Shown: in pieces, positions 1 to 11,133 of the stretch | Layout of the letters: every line of letters begins with the position of its first letter | Numbering within the stretch: the stretch's first letter is position 1 | NCBI GenBank assembly: GCA_037044905.1 | Contig: JBAOKB010000074.1 | Span: 496,001 to 560,000, forward strand | DNA: 64,000 nt | From: Hortaea werneckii | Lineage: Eukaryota > Ascomycota > Dothideomycetes > Mycosphaerellales > Teratosphaeriaceae | Direction of reading: 5' to 3' | Notes under the pieces: generated by a model | Told to the model about the DNA's origin: nothing | What the model saw: the letters and a program-made list of their open reading frames with translations, nothing else | The model's database searches: none | Made by a program: the position numbers and the translations under genes

Positions 1-793
1 TAGTAGTTGAATCGGTCTCCTGCATGTCGTTTACCTCGATCTTTTGGGCCATGTCAGCAATTCGGGTTCTGGCCTTGCGACTTGTCTGAGCCCTTCAATA
101 GCTTTACAGTAAGACAAGCAGTGAGGGAATCTATGAAATATGCACATGATAGCAGCGGAAGTGAGTCACCTTTATAATTCAAGGCTGGAAACCAGGCTTG
201 CGCTTTGGCAGAGAAGGCAACCATCGCTGCCTGTGCCACCATCCATGCACGGCGCCCTGCTCCGCCAATGCACCACAGCCACTACAGTTCGAGGATTCAC
301 CCACCCAACAAATGCTGACCGCATTCCATACGCCTACATGCGACAGATCTTCACGCTGTGCCACTGGTCGACGCTGTGAATATGACACCCACGCCTCAAG
401 ACATAAGTTCCGAATCTCCAAGGCGTGAAGAGCAATCATATCATACAAATCATTCACAAGCCACCTGGGCAGCGTGGAGCTATGAACGCTAGCGAGACCG
501 TCGGCCCGAGCAGCCTATCGACAGACGTCAGAGCAGCCTCATCTGTGCGTTAACCGGGATCCTTCGTGACTCCTTCGCAATCAAGGCACAGTCATCAGTG
601 GTACACCCATTGCTGCTCAACGCAAACAATCGTGTATAGAGACTCCACTGCCAACATCCTGGTACAAGTCGTGCGCATCGCAGGAGATCAACATTGAAGC
701 TGTCCTCACAACAGGCACGCACGACATTGACTTTACACTATGGATAGTCCCGAGATAAGCTAACCACTGTATCAGCAAAGAGCAACGGTAACC
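1..793. other. Intergenic stretch at left edge
   Basis: Only short overlapping frames without recognisable protein features occur here. The last ~100 bases are the upstream region of the phosphate carrier gene. No tRNA, repeat or clear promoter element was seen. Confidence 0.5.
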
Positions 794-2009
794 ATGCCTT
801 CCCTCTTTCCTGCGGCCAGCACATTAAGTGCTACTTTCGGTCATGCTGCACCGTACCCATCGCAGCAAAACGAGCAGCAATCTGCGTCTGCGAAGCGCTC
901 ACCTTATCTTGCTCGTACGGAGCTATATGGCAGTTGGAGTGTCTCAGAAGACGCTCAAAAGAAGACGCAGGAGCTCGGCGATGCAGCAGCGAAAGAATTC
1001 AGCAAGGCATCCGAAGCTGCGCAAGCAAATGTTGGCAAGATTGAGCTGTACAGCGCCAAATACTATGCGACATGCACCTTCGGTGGGCTCATGGCATGCG
1101 GCGCAACTCACTGGGGCGTGACGCCGCTTGATCTTGTGAAATGCCGCCGTCAGGTTGACAGTAAGCTATACACGTCAAACATGCAAGGTTGGCGCACGAT
1201 CATGGCCCAAGACGGCTTCAGAGGCATTTACACCGGCGGAGCGCCAACATTCTTCGGCTACAGTGTCCAGGGTGCGTTGAAGTACGGATGCTATGAGTTC
1301 TTCAAGAAGTTCTACTCTGACCTTGCCGGTCCCGAGAACGCCGTTGCGTACAAGACCTGGATCTATCTGGCTGGCTCCGCTTCCGCCGAGTTCTTCGCTG
1401 ACATTGGCCTCTGTCCCTTTGAGGCTGTCAAAGTCCGCATGCAGACGACGATGCCGCCCTTTGCAAAAGGCACATGGGATGGCATGAGCAAGATCATTAG
1501 CTCTGAGGGTGTTGGCGGGTAAGCTGCTCGATAGAGATGAGGATGCTGACGACTTCTAACATCGCACCAGGCTCTACAAAGGTCTGTACCCGTTGTGGGG
1601 AAGACAGATTCCCTATACAATGATGAAGTTTGCCTCGTTCGAAACGATCGTGGAGATGATGTATGCTCGCCTGCCTGGTGAGAAGTCCGACTATTCCAAG
1701 GGCGCTCAAACTGGCGTTGCTTTCACTAGCGGATACCTTGCCGGTATTCTCTGCGCTATCGTCTCTCACCCAGCCGATGTTATGGTCAGTAAGCTCAACA
1801 CCAATCGCAAAGCTGGCGAGGGATTTGGAGCTGCGATGGGTCGGATCTATAAGGACATCGGTTTCTCCGGGCTCTGGTCTGGTCTTCCCGTCCGTATCGT
1901 CATGATCGGGACCCTTACAGGACTTCAATGGATGGTGTATGATTCGTTCAAGATCTTCATGGGCTTGCCTACGACTGGCGGGCAGACACCGCCTCCGGAA
2001 AAGAAGTAA
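794..2009 (+). CDS. Mitochondrial phosphate carrier (Mir1/Pic2 type)
   Basis: Inner-membrane carrier of the SLC25 family importing inorganic phosphate into the matrix for ATP synthesis. Exons 794-1518 and 1571-2009; the 52 bp intron has donor GTAAGC, branch TTCTAAC and acceptor CAG, and splicing restores the family signature [10 protein letters not shown] followed by [10 protein letters not shown]. Product 387 aa. Three carrier signatures are visible: [10 protein letters not shown] (~111-120), PFEAVKVRM (~208-216) and HPADVMVSK in the third repeat. The ~85-residue N-terminal extension before the first helix is Ser/Ala/Gln-rich, as in filamentous fungal homologues. The isoform (Mir1 or Pic2) cannot be settled from sequence alone. 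Confidence 0.95.
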
Positions 2010-2594
2010 AGTTCACGTAGGTTTGAGCGAAGTCGACAGATAGCAGATCTACCACTGCAATGCACCCTCTTTGAGATCCGTCGAAGAAATTGTACGTACA
2101 GATTGTAGAGTGGAATCACACCTTTCTAGTCTGTAATCACGTGGTGTATGGGACGAAATTCACATCCTTCCATTCTCGATACAGCATTCATCGACAAATA
2201 CGCTACGCGAGCCAATTGACGTTATCGGCTGGAGGCGTCCCTTATCAACGCTAGCGCAAAGCGTATCCTTGGCCGACATCAGCTGGGATCCGGGGAATGT
2301 GACTGTTGGAACAAGCAAACCACATCACAATATGATACGCGCTCCAATGAGGTGCTACCGATGCTCTTCCGCCGTCGGCCTCTGTCATGTGCAAAGCTGA
2401 GATGATGTCGGAACAAGGTTGGCGAGGCTTGCGTCACCGTGCGCGACCTCACTTTCATGTTATACCGTCGAAGTCCCCTTTTGCTATTCTGTCTCGTGCC
2501 ATATCTTGCTCTGGACTATAGCACCGTGATCAAAGGATCCCGAATAGTAGCCACTACACACTTCTCGACCCGACTAAGCTTAAATACGACCAAC
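2010..2594. other. Intergenic region upstream of the Par32-like gene
   Basis: No coding features recognised. It holds the 3' flank of the phosphate carrier gene and the upstream region of the next gene, with one CCAAT motif near 2212. Confidence 0.5.
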
Positions 2595-3100
2595 ATGGGC
2601 GGCGGCCAACCTCCAATTCACTCCACTGGCCGTGGAGGTGCGCCTTCCCAAACGAGCAGTATGCGACAAGTTTGACCCAGCTGACATCACAAACAGGTGC
2701 TGGAAACATTGGACCAGACGACCGTGAGTACATCGATGCCAACATTGTGCGCGAAGGCACTGCAGGCCAGTCGGACAACAGCGAGTTCACGACTGGTAGA
2801 GGCGGCGCTGGGAATGTCGTCTCCTCACCACGCACCGGCACTCCGGTCCAGCGCTCCGAAGACGTAATACCCGAGACAGCACTACGCGAGAAGACGCCCG
2901 AGTACGCCAACTTCCACACCGGCCGTGGTGGTGAAGGCAACATCCACAGGGAGAAGTATGGCGGTCACAGCAAGCCGCAGGATGGGGAACAGAAGGAAAG
3001 CTTGCTTGACAAGGCCAAGCACGCCATAGGCTTGGACAAGAATGGCCACGAGAAGAATAAGGATCAGAGTCCGTTGAGGCAGGAGACGGGTAGCTCGTAA
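2595..3100 (+). CDS. Par32/DUF3602 small repeat protein
   Basis: Small hydrophilic protein with repeats of the type TGRGG(A/E)GN, the hallmark of the DUF3602 family. Yeast Par32 in this family is phosphorylated on rapamycin treatment and is linked to TOR and ammonium-transporter control; that role is carried over only by family. The ATG is at 2595. The intron ends at 2696, but two donors keep frame. The one at 2638 gives a 59 bp intron, 148 aa and restores the canonical STGRGGAGNIG repeat. The one at 2659 (GTATGC) gives a 38 bp intron and 155 aa. I prefer 2595-2637 joined to 2697-3100. Further repeats lie at TGRGGAGNV and TGRGGEGNI in exon 2. The C-terminal third is Lys/Glu-rich. Confidence 0.85.
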
Positions 3101-3257
3101 GGGAGTCTACGATGGCATATGAGCATACATGGATGTGGGACAGTGTGACGAGCTTATGATACCACCATTTCGTACGAACACGAAATTCAGCCTCATTTAC
3201 TTGATCTACTTTCACACTAGACGTTACTGCGCTCTCTGTTTGACGGAGAAAGTACTC

Positions 3258-4073
3258 TCAAAATGATTGTCGATCGTTTGCGGACTTATCATTCGCGAAT
3301 TGCATTGCACCCAGGAAGTTTTCCATGTCAAAAGACGACACGCCCGCCTGACGCAGATATGTCTCGATACCACCATACTGCACATTGATGTGCTGATGAA
3401 TGCTCTGCACAAACGTGTGTCTCGACTCAATTAAGTCCTTTAAGATGCTCATGGTCTCCGGATCCGCAGATATTTCGTCGGAAAGAGAGTCCAGACTCGA
3501 AAACACCAGCGTCTGTATCTCATCTACTGGAGCTTTAGCCGCCAGGAGGATAAGCACCGACATTAGGCACTGATACTTCATAGAAAAGGTGCCGGTAAGC
3601 AGCACTGGGTACGATTGAGGGCAGCTCATGATTGAGGTGAATAGACGGCCGATTTCCTCTTTCGCAGTGTCCACGACGTCGTTGCAGTCGTCTATAGGCT
3701 TGCGATCCGAAATAGCTTTCAGTACAGGATCCCTGAATGTTGGACTATCAACGTTGAGCGTCATCAAGCTGAACACCATTTTGACTAAAAGTACAGTTAG
3801 CATTGAGGCGAACCTGGCGCATGATTCATTTTGGAGACAACGGACCACTGTCCCACAAGGGGATTCGACTTCGCACTCGCGCTGCATATGCTGAAGTGCG
3901 CAGCCCAATCCAGCAATATCGAATGCCGGCATGTCTCTCGATGATGAAGTTTTTGTGCCTGTTAGGATCGAGCACGTTGTTCTGCATTCGACGGCCAATA
4001 AAGTGTCTGGAAGGATCGGTGGTAGTATCAACGACGCTCCGTACACTCGTTTTGCCGACGAGGAAGCCGTCAT
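3258..4073 (-). CDS. Uncharacterised protein, possibly the C-terminal part of a fungal regulator
   Basis: An open frame of 271 codons from ATG 4073 to TGA 3258. The middle and end are helical with regularly spaced hydrophobics (for example IGRLFTSIMSCPQSYPVLL) and recall the C-terminal halves of short Zn-cluster regulators of the AflR type, a weak resemblance only. No DNA-binding domain is present in this frame. A TAA lies just upstream near 4116. A second open frame on the same strand (ATG 4374, cysteine-rich start HKCDARCPG) overlaps the upstream part and could be a 5' exon joined by an unresolved intron, or the gene may be broken. Exon structure is unsettled and I do not assign a function. 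Confidence 0.45.
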   Translation of the reverse strand: MTASSSAKRVYGASLILPPILPDTLLAVECRTTCSILTGTKTSSSRDMPAFDIAGLGCALQHMQRECEVESPCGTVVRCLQNESCARFASMLTVLLVKMVFSLMTLNVDSPTFRDPVLKAISDRKPIDDCNDVVDTAKEEIGRLFTSIMSCPQSYPVLLTGTFSMKYQCLMSVLILLAAKAPVDEIQTLVFSSLDSLSDEISADPETMSILKDLIESRHTFVQSIHQHINVQYGGIETYLRQAGVSSFDMENFLGAMQFANDKSANDRQSF

Positions 4074-4626
4074 CTTCGTCGCTTCGCCCACTAAGGTACA
4101 GCAAGCCGTCTTTTAGAGTTCTCTGTGGATAGTGCTCGCTTGACATTCCGCAGAGCGTTGGTTTCTGATATTGCTCAAGAAGAGCAGTGTAACGTGCGAC
4201 TTTTCTAAACGCGCACGCGGTAGAGAGACGTGTATCACAGGTGAATGGACACTGATGGTTGTTGCAGAAATGGCCACTTAACAGGTATGTACCTACATAT
4301 TGGAACTCAAAACGGGACAACGTTGGTACACCTGGACATCTAGCGTCACACTTATGCCGGTCGAGCTCTCCCATGGTGATCAAAGTGACTCGGCCGGTGA
4401 AGCCCTAGGAGGTAGAACGGCTATGACCCCGCGCTCTCAAGCACAAAGCATACGCACAACTGCGTATGTAAAACAAGACTTTCACAGCTTCACGAGAAAA
4501 ACAAATGCTAATTGCCACATGAATTTGCTGAAGCATTGTCGCCCGTTCAGCCCAGACCTGTCAACGCCGAGCTCCATAGCTATGCTTTACAAAATATAAC
4601 GCCGCCCTCCAGCCACCCATGGAGCT

Positions 4627-5832
4627 TTACCGACCCTCCTCAAGTTCGCTCAAATGTCTTTTAAATCTCTCTGCTTTCGCCTTCAATAATCTCACCGAGT
4701 CCAAGAATAGCTCATCGCTCTCGCCTTGCCCAGTGCCTTCTATCGAGAAGATGAAGTGATCCCGTATCCTTCCCAGCTTGACCTTGTCCTTGAACTCGTC
4801 GTGCCTTAAGCACTCCCTACTGACGGTGTCCTTCATTGGGTCGGCAACGACAGCCTGCTTCTCGCCCCCCTCACCGTCGACTAGGTCAATGACGCCCTTC
4901 GGGAAGCAGCGCTGGAGTTTCTTCGCGTCGTTTCCGGTGATTGGCTGCTTGATATCGATGTGCGGTAGCAGACGATAGGATGCAGTGGCCACGGGAGAAA
5001 ATTTGGCATGATCCATCCCGATTCCTTTGATGCAGTGGCAACGCAGACTGATTCTTTGACCGGGACGAAGTTTGGCGATGAGGATGTCAGGGTTCATGGG
5101 CCTGATGGCGTTTTCGCCGCTGAAGTGCTGGATCTGATCTCCTTGCGGCAGGAACACGAGCTGATGGGCGTAGACGTTCGAGTTGACGTAGCGCACATTC
5201 GGATCCGTCTCGCCCTCCTTAGCTAGCTTGCGGCCATCACGACCATCGTCCTGTTCAGTCGCCCAGCGGCACTCGACATCGAGACTCATGACGATAGTGT
5301 TATGGTCATTTGGAGTGCTGCTTTGCGGGTCGTTCTCGTCTAGATCGTAGGGCCATGTTGCTTGCGCTGCGTAATCGTCCTTGGGTGGCGTCTTGCGATA
5401 CCATCTCAGCTGCTTCAGTCCCTCACGACCACCAGTCAATGGAATTAGACCAAGCCTATGCGCCAGAACTTCGTCCTGGATAATAGAGGTATTGTCAAAC
5501 ATGAAGACATCCTCAATCGCTACAGTCGGGACTTCAGAAATCAAGATTCGCCTGAAGGCGTTGGCGATCGAGGCATCAACGCCAATCAATGAGAAAGCGG
5601 CATCGTATGGTTTGCTCTGATGAAACTGAATCTTCAGGTTCTGTTTGAAGCGGTCCACGTTCCAGCTATCGTCCTGGCCTGGTCCCCAATGGCCGGGGAT
5701 GTCGGTGCCGGAGACGTCGGTGACGGTCTCGGCATTTACGTTGACGATTCTTCGTTTCTGTAGCTGCTCCTCGCTCAGTCCTTGTTGCCGCTGAGCGAGC
5801 TCTGCCGCTGTTAATGGCGCCCAGCTTGGCAT
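4627..5832 (-). CDS. RPC40: DNA-directed RNA polymerases I and III subunit RPAC1 (Rpc40)
   Basis: Alpha-like subunit shared by RNA polymerases I and III; it pairs with Rpc19 to nucleate assembly. Single exon of 401 aa from ATG 5832, close to the family's usual length. The N-terminal half carries the alpha motif NAFRRILISEVPTVAIE followed by FMFDNTSIIQDEVLAHRLGL and IPLTGG, diagnostic of the RpoD/Rpb3/RPAC1 dimerisation fold; RISLRCHCIKGIGMDHAKFS-type sequence occurs later. It is divergent from the complex I gene at 6103 with a 270 bp shared upstream region. Confidence 0.96.
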   Translation of the reverse strand: MPSWAPLTAAELAQRQQGLSEEQLQKRRIVNVNAETVTDVSGTDIPGHWGPGQDDSWNVDRFKQNLKIQFHQSKPYDAAFSLIGVDASIANAFRRILISEVPTVAIEDVFMFDNTSIIQDEVLAHRLGLIPLTGGREGLKQLRWYRKTPPKDDYAAQATWPYDLDENDPQSSTPNDHNTIVMSLDVECRWATEQDDGRDGRKLAKEGETDPNVRYVNSNVYAHQLVFLPQGDQIQHFSGENAIRPMNPDILIAKLRPGQRISLRCHCIKGIGMDHAKFSPVATASYRLLPHIDIKQPITGNDAKKLQRCFPKGVIDLVDGEGGEKQAVVADPMKDTVSRECLRHDEFKDKVKLGRIRDHFIFSIEGTGQGESDELFLDSVRLLKAKAERFKRHLSELEEGR

Positions 5833-6102
5833 GGTGAAAGGGGTGCGGGATGGTGATTATCGCAACCCGCCGTTGACTTTCGCAGTTGATATTTCATACT
5901 AGCGCAAAAGCTTTCGCCAAAGCACGGATGATCAATGTGCGCGCTCCGATTGGCTCGCTAGCCGAATCTGGCGCTAGCGGAGCAGGGCATCATTGACCTC
6001 AGTGCGAGCGGCGAAACAGTAGTTGTACCACGCCGTAGCGACACCACCTCTCCACTCTCTCTCATTCCCTTACATACTCCTAGGCCTGGCGCGACGACTG
6101 TA
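5833..6102. promoter_or_regulatory. Shared divergent upstream region of RPC40 and the complex I gene
   Basis: The 270 bases between two divergent start codons. An ATTGG at 5949-5953 (CCAAT on the other strand) lies ~150 bases before the complex I ATG, a plausible binding site for the Hap complex. No TATA box is obvious. Function is inferred from position only. Confidence 0.4.
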
Positions 6103-7588
6103 ATGATGGCAGCGCCCTTCACCCGTCTTGCCAGCAATGGCGCGAAGCGCCTGTGTCTGCGCCAGCGACCGACCGCCACGCCCTCCTTCCGCCCCCAGCA
6201 GCTGCGATGCCTCTCCTCCACCCCCGCAAGACGCATGGCACAGCCCGTCGAGGACGCCAACAGAACACGTCTGGTGCCCGTGGACCCGAACTTTGGCGTG
6301 CCGGTAGACAGCAACCCCCAGAACATCAACAAGGTCAGCGATGCCGGCGAGAACCCCGAGGAGCGCAAAATCCGCCACTACACAGTCAACTTCGGTCCTC
6401 AGCACCCGGCCGCCCACGGTGTCTTGCGTCTGATCCTGGAGCTGAACGGTGAAGAGATTGTGCGAGCCGACCCTCATGTGGGCCTGTTGCACAGAGGTAC
6501 CGAAAAGTTGATCGAGTACAAGACCTACCTGCAGGCGCTGCCATACTTCGACCGGTTGGACTACGTGTCTATGATGACCAACGAGCAGTGTTTCTCGCTG
6601 GCCGTGGAGAAGTTGCTGAACATTGAGCTGCCGGAGAGAGCGAAGTGGATCCGGACCCTGTTTGGTGAGATTACGAGAATCTTGAACCACCTCATGTCCG
6701 TCCTGTCACACGCTATGGATGTTGGTGCCCTTACACCTTTCCTGTGGGGTTTCGAAGAGCGTGAGAAGCTCATGGTAAGTCCAGACATACGACTGGTGGC
6801 AAAGAGTGTGATATTGACAGAGCGGGCAGGAATTCTACGAACGTGTATCTGGTGCCCGTTTCCACGCTGCCTACGTCCGTCCAGGTGGTGTCTCACAGGA
6901 CTTGCCAGTTGGTCTCCTGGATGACATCTATCAGTGGGCTACTCAGTTCGGCGACCGCATCGACGAGACCGAGGAGCTTCTTACTGACAACCGTATTTGG
7001 ATCGGCCGTACCAAGGGCGTCGGTGTTGTTAGCGCGGCTGACGCGATCAACTACTCCTTCAGTGGTGTCATGCTGCGTGGATCTGGTGTGCCGTGGGATG
7101 TCCGCAAGTCTCAGCCTTACGACGCTTACGACCAGGTTGAGTTCGATGTCCCAGTTGGTGTCAATGGCGACTGCTACGACCGCTACCTCTGCCGTATGGA
7201 GGAGTTCAGACAGTCTCTCCGTATCATTCACCAGTGCTTGAACAAGATGCCGGCTGGCCCAGTCAAGGTAGAGGACTACAAGATCGCTCCGCCACCACGT
7301 GCTGCCATGAAGGAGAACATGGAGGCACTGATCCACCACTTCTTGCTTTTCAGCAAGGGCTACACTGTGCCACCTGGTGAAACTTACTCGGCAATTGAGG
7401 CGCCGAAGGGCGAGATGGCTGTTTACGTTGTCTCGGACGGTAGCGAGAGGCCTTACAGATGCAAGATCAGAGCACCGGGTTTTGCTCACTTGGGTTGCTT
7501 TGACCAGGTCTCTAGAGGACATCTGTTGGCTGACGCCGTGGCTATCATTGGCACTATGGACTTGGTGTTCGGTGAAGTTGACAGGTAG
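6103..7588 (+). CDS. NADH:ubiquinone oxidoreductase 49 kDa subunit (NDUFS2/NuoD)
   Basis: Core subunit of mitochondrial complex I that helps form the quinone-binding pocket. Exons 6103-6774 and 6830-7588; the 55 bp intron has donor GTAAGT and a TTGAC-type branch, and the splice rebuilds [20 protein letters not shown]. Product 476 aa, normal for the family. The first ~45 residues are Arg/Ala/Ser-rich without acids, as expected for a mitochondrial presequence. Conserved runs include [15 protein letters not shown] (the His loop at the quinone site), [29 protein letters not shown] and the C-terminal [12 protein letters not shown]. Start may be 6103 or the adjacent ATG at 6106. Confidence 0.97.
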
Positions 7589-8360
7589 ACGGAATAGAGA
7601 GGGTAGAGGCGACGTCGCTGTACATATGCAGAATGGCGTTTAAGGCGCATTACGAAGACTTTTCTAGCATGTGTATCGAATATTGTACAGTCCATTCTAA
7701 GTCAGATTCCTATTAGTAACCATCCACGTGGTATGATGTTGGCTGAGGTGCACGACTGCAGGTGTTCGGTGTCTGCTCGCCCGGTCTTCAAGGCCACAGA
7801 CCGCCCGCCGGTGCATTGAAGACGGGAGTACTAAAGGGTTTGCCCTTAGGCTACAAAGCGACAGTGTTTGCGTTGCGCTAACGCCTAAAGATAAGAATGA
7901 TACTACTCTACAACAATTAGTCTGCGTGTGCAGTAACGTCTAATTCCGTCTTTCCCATCCACTTTGCACTTGAAAGCGTTTTCGACGTCTGATCCATCCA
8001 TCTGACAGTCTACACCCCTTTTCCGATTCTGAAAACCCCCCTTTTGTGTAATAAACCATAGAACACCGAAAGCAAGATATTGGGTATACCATAAACTTTG
8101 CAGTTACTGTTTGAGCGTGATCTGCCCCAGAGATATGCCCAGAGATATGCGTGATGCCATCGAACAAAGTTTTGCAGAGCCAGAGATTCAAGAATTGCTG
8201 GTGCTTCTCGGAAACATGAACAGCGACGCCGTCGGTAGCGCACGGCATTACGGCTCTCTTCTCGCGCTCGGCATACCCCTGAGCAAAAGCCGACAGAGCT
8301 GCTAGCATGAGTACGATCGGAGATTGTTGCGATCGAGAAAGCAGCGCAGATATGAATGAC
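7589..8360. other. Convergent intergenic region
   Basis: Lies between the stop codons of the complex I gene and HAP3 and will contain both 3' UTRs. Short frames here lack family features. No RNA gene recognised. Confidence 0.5.
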
Positions 8361-9441
8361 CTAGTATTCGCCTGGCGCAACATGGCTGCTAGGCGGGTAG
8401 CCGAATTCAGCCGCCGCCTCTCCAGAAGGATCCAGGGGGGCGCTCAAAACATTGTGGTTGGCGGTTTCATAACCCTCGGGCCCTGCCGAGCTGCCTGCGA
8501 TGGGCTTTTGCTCCCCTCGAGCGACGAGATTCTGCGAAAGATTAGCATGTCATTTGCGCAAGAAAAGACAAGCAGACGTGACAATAAAACTTACCTCGCG
8601 ATACCTGGCTAAATAGATCTTCAAAGCCTCGCCGTAGTTCTCAAAGCCGAGTGAAGTCATGGCGAAAAGGATGTCCTCGCCATTAACCGTCTTGCGTTTC
8701 TCTTGCTGACACTTTTCTGATGCTGTGGCGGACGTCAGCGCACGCGCTCAAGCGAACAGCCGCCACATTAACACGGCATGGCGAAAACATACCCTCGCTG
8801 GTGATGAACGAGATGAACTCGCTGACGCACTCTTGCATGCACTCCTTGGCCTCCTTAGCAATTTTGGCATTCTCGGGCAATGCTGTCTTCATGATCCGAG
8901 CGACTGGAGCAAAGTTGTGTATGTTAGCGTCATTATCGGAAGTCTTTGGACTCTTCTTAGAACGCGAGGATGGCTGTGACGGGGAAGACTGTGGGGATTG
9001 CGAAGGCATTGCGATTCGTCCGAACAACAGGCTGCAGATAGCAGGCTGGCGGATGAGCCTCTGATTCGACAGCCTGTAGACGAGACGCGCAACGCGGCGG
9101 TATATGTGGAAGACGAGGCATGCTAGGTACAGCATCACGCCGGTCCCAGAGATGTCAAGGGAACCCACTCGTAACATTGCACAAGGACGGGAGTGCAGGG
9201 AAAGCGCGTATGAAGTGATCCGTTTGGGAAATGTGCGAGACGCAAGGTGCGGTTACTCACCATTAGCTATGGGTAACCACCTGTCTTGTTCTTTGACCTC
9301 GAAGTCGTAGCCGAGCCCATGGTCACCTGGGTCGTCGTGCCTATTCATGTCGTCTTCTTGCTGTTGCGGTTCATTTTCGTTAGGGGATGGAGGCGCGGGT
9401 TCCACGTCTTCCGGCTCTCGAGGACTGGCGCTTTGTGACAT
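8361..9441 (-). CDS. HAP3: CCAAT-binding factor subunit Hap3/HapC (NF-YB)
   Basis: Histone-fold subunit of the Hap2/3/5 CCAAT-binding complex, a nuclear regulator of respiration, iron and nitrogen genes. Four exons: 9441-9261, 8903-8793, 8722-8595 and 8531-8361; introns of 357, 70 and 63 bp have donors GTGAGT, GTATGT and GTAAGT. Product 196 aa. Exon 1 ends in [11 protein letters not shown]. Exon 2 gives [20 protein letters not shown]. Exon 3 gives [20 protein letters not shown] and ends in IYLARYRE. Exon 4 is a Gly/Pro/Ala-rich tail. Together these form the complete NF-YB core. The first intron is unusually long and its 3' part is open in frame with exon 2 (see findings). Confidence 0.96.
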
Positions 9442-10251
9442 CTTTAATTGTCTGGCCAGCTGCAGGTCGCGGATCGAGCAGGCCGCCGTTCCGTCAGTGC
9501 TTTGCTGTCAATCGATTCGCTGGCAGACACGTCAAAAAGCGGTCTCTACCGCCCTGGCCCAGTGTTCTACCCCTGCTGCAGGTTGATGGAGCGTTGTGCG
9601 ACGCAGCGGGAATTCCTGCAGGTGGAGGCGATTGCCGGCGTCCGAGGCAGCTTCCAACCTAGGCACCAGCAGCGTGGTGCTTGTCGCAGGCGGTGTGTCA
9701 ACTGTCGTGCGAGCCCTCAGATCCGAGACCAGATACACTTCCCACAAGGACTACGTCAAGAATCGACAGCGGTGAGGAGATGCGACTCACGCACTGGGTG
9801 TGGCGATCCGCGATGGGAGCGCTAAGACGCGTCGTGGTCACGATAGCGCGCCCTGCAGCAGAGTTGGAGTAGTGCGTGCCAGTCCAATGCTAGTGAGGGT
9901 TGGTGTAGCTCTTGGTCGAAGCGATAGCTGCGAACTACAGTCTAGCTGCCGTATCGACACACCACACGCATCGAAGCCCAATAATGACAACACGCTCGTT
10001 TCCGGTCAGCGCAGCACAGCCGTCTTGTTGACCCGCAACGGTCGCGACAGTGGCTCTGGGCGGACGTGTCCCGCGTCTGTAGGTAAGGCTGGTCTGACGC
10101 AATGTCGCCGCGCCGACAACTGGTTCTAAGGGCAGGGCTGGCAAATTGGTGAAAAACGCGCGAAGATAACTGGCTATCTTGACGACAAATGAATAGAGAG
10201 TTTTAGCAGCCCTCAGTTGAACACCAATAGTCACTTACGTAAGCACCTCCA
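9442..10251. other. Upstream region of HAP3 and left flank of the transposon nest
   Basis: Overlapping short frames on both strands without recognisable domains. Base composition is normal (CA and TG common), so RIP has not touched it. Probably HAP3 promoter and 5' UTR. The switch to mutated DNA occurs at about 10,252. Confidence 0.5.
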
Positions 10252-10300
10252 CTACCTTGTTCGGCAGTAGCTTAAGCTTTTGTTAAAGCGCTACTGTTAT
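10252..10300 (+). repeat. Left terminal inverted repeat
   Basis: The outer 19 bases match the right end at 17 of 19 positions in inverted orientation. The inner part TTAAAGCGCTACTGTTAT matches TTAAAACGCT-CTATTAT from the right end. Confidence 0.7.
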
Positions 10301-10356
10301 ATCTACTATAGTAGCTATTATATCTACTATAGTAGCTATTATATCTACTATAGTAG
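10298..10356. repeat. 21-bp subterminal tandem repeat
   Basis: About 2.8 copies of a 21-base unit beginning TATATCTACTATAGTAGCTA, directly inside the left terminal inverted repeat. Subterminal repeats of this kind often serve as transposase sites in DNA transposons; here that is only inferred. Confidence 0.7.
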
Positions 10357-11128
10357 TATCTACTACCTTATTAGTCTTAGTAGTCGGCGCTAGTAGAGTA
10401 TTATTTAACGTCGCTTTATAGTATCGCGTAAAGCGCCTTTAGTTATAGTAGTGCTCTATAGCTATAAGGCCGACTACTATAAGCTTTATACTAAATTAGT
10501 ACGTACCTAGCGGTAGTAGTTATAGCTTTTAGTACTCTATTTATATAGGGTTATAAAGCATAGTACTAAGCGAGTAGAGTACTAAAGGTACTCCTCTTAA
10601 CTAGCCTCTATTACTATCGCTATAGATAGCGCTATTACTAGTACTAAGCTTCGATTTAGTAACTATACCTCTACTACCTCTACCCTTATAATAGGCGCGA
10701 AGCTAGTCCCTTATTACGCTATTAACTAAGTAGCTAAGTAATAAGCTAGCCTCTATAGTAAGCTATAAAAGGAGGTATAACGAGAGCGTAGTTTTATTAT
10801 ATAGCCTTATATATAAATAGTACCTTATAGCTTTATATATATAGCTACTACCTAAGCTAAAAGATAAGTAGTAGTAGAGTAGATATTAGAATAAGGTTTT
10901 AGTATACTATAATTAAGTAGGTATACCTTACTATACTAGCCTTAGTCGAGCGCTACTAAGACTAGATAAAGAGTTTAATAAGTAGTTAAAGGGTAAGGGC
11001 GCTTCTAAAACTAGCTACAAAAATAAAAATAAGGTAACTATTACTCGAAGAGAGTAGGCCGAGTTAAGAGCGTAGTATAAGGTATAGTAGTCGAGGCGGA
11101 GGGCTAACTTTAAGCAAAAGAACTAAGC
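10357..11128. other. RIP-mutated left part of the bottom element
   Basis: Dense in TA and CTAG and almost lacking CA and TG. No protein family recognised. Belongs with 36,948-39,372. Confidence 0.6.
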
Positions 11129-11133
11129 TTAAG

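Noticed and set aside
9448..10129. Two overlapping + strand frames upstream of HAP3 (125 and 109 codons)
   Set aside because: They are Arg/Cys-rich without domains, overlap each other in different frames and lie in a likely promoter.
10298..10356. Short tandem repeat considered as a CRISPR-like array
   Set aside because: Units are contiguous without spacers and lie in a RIP-mutated fungal transposon end.
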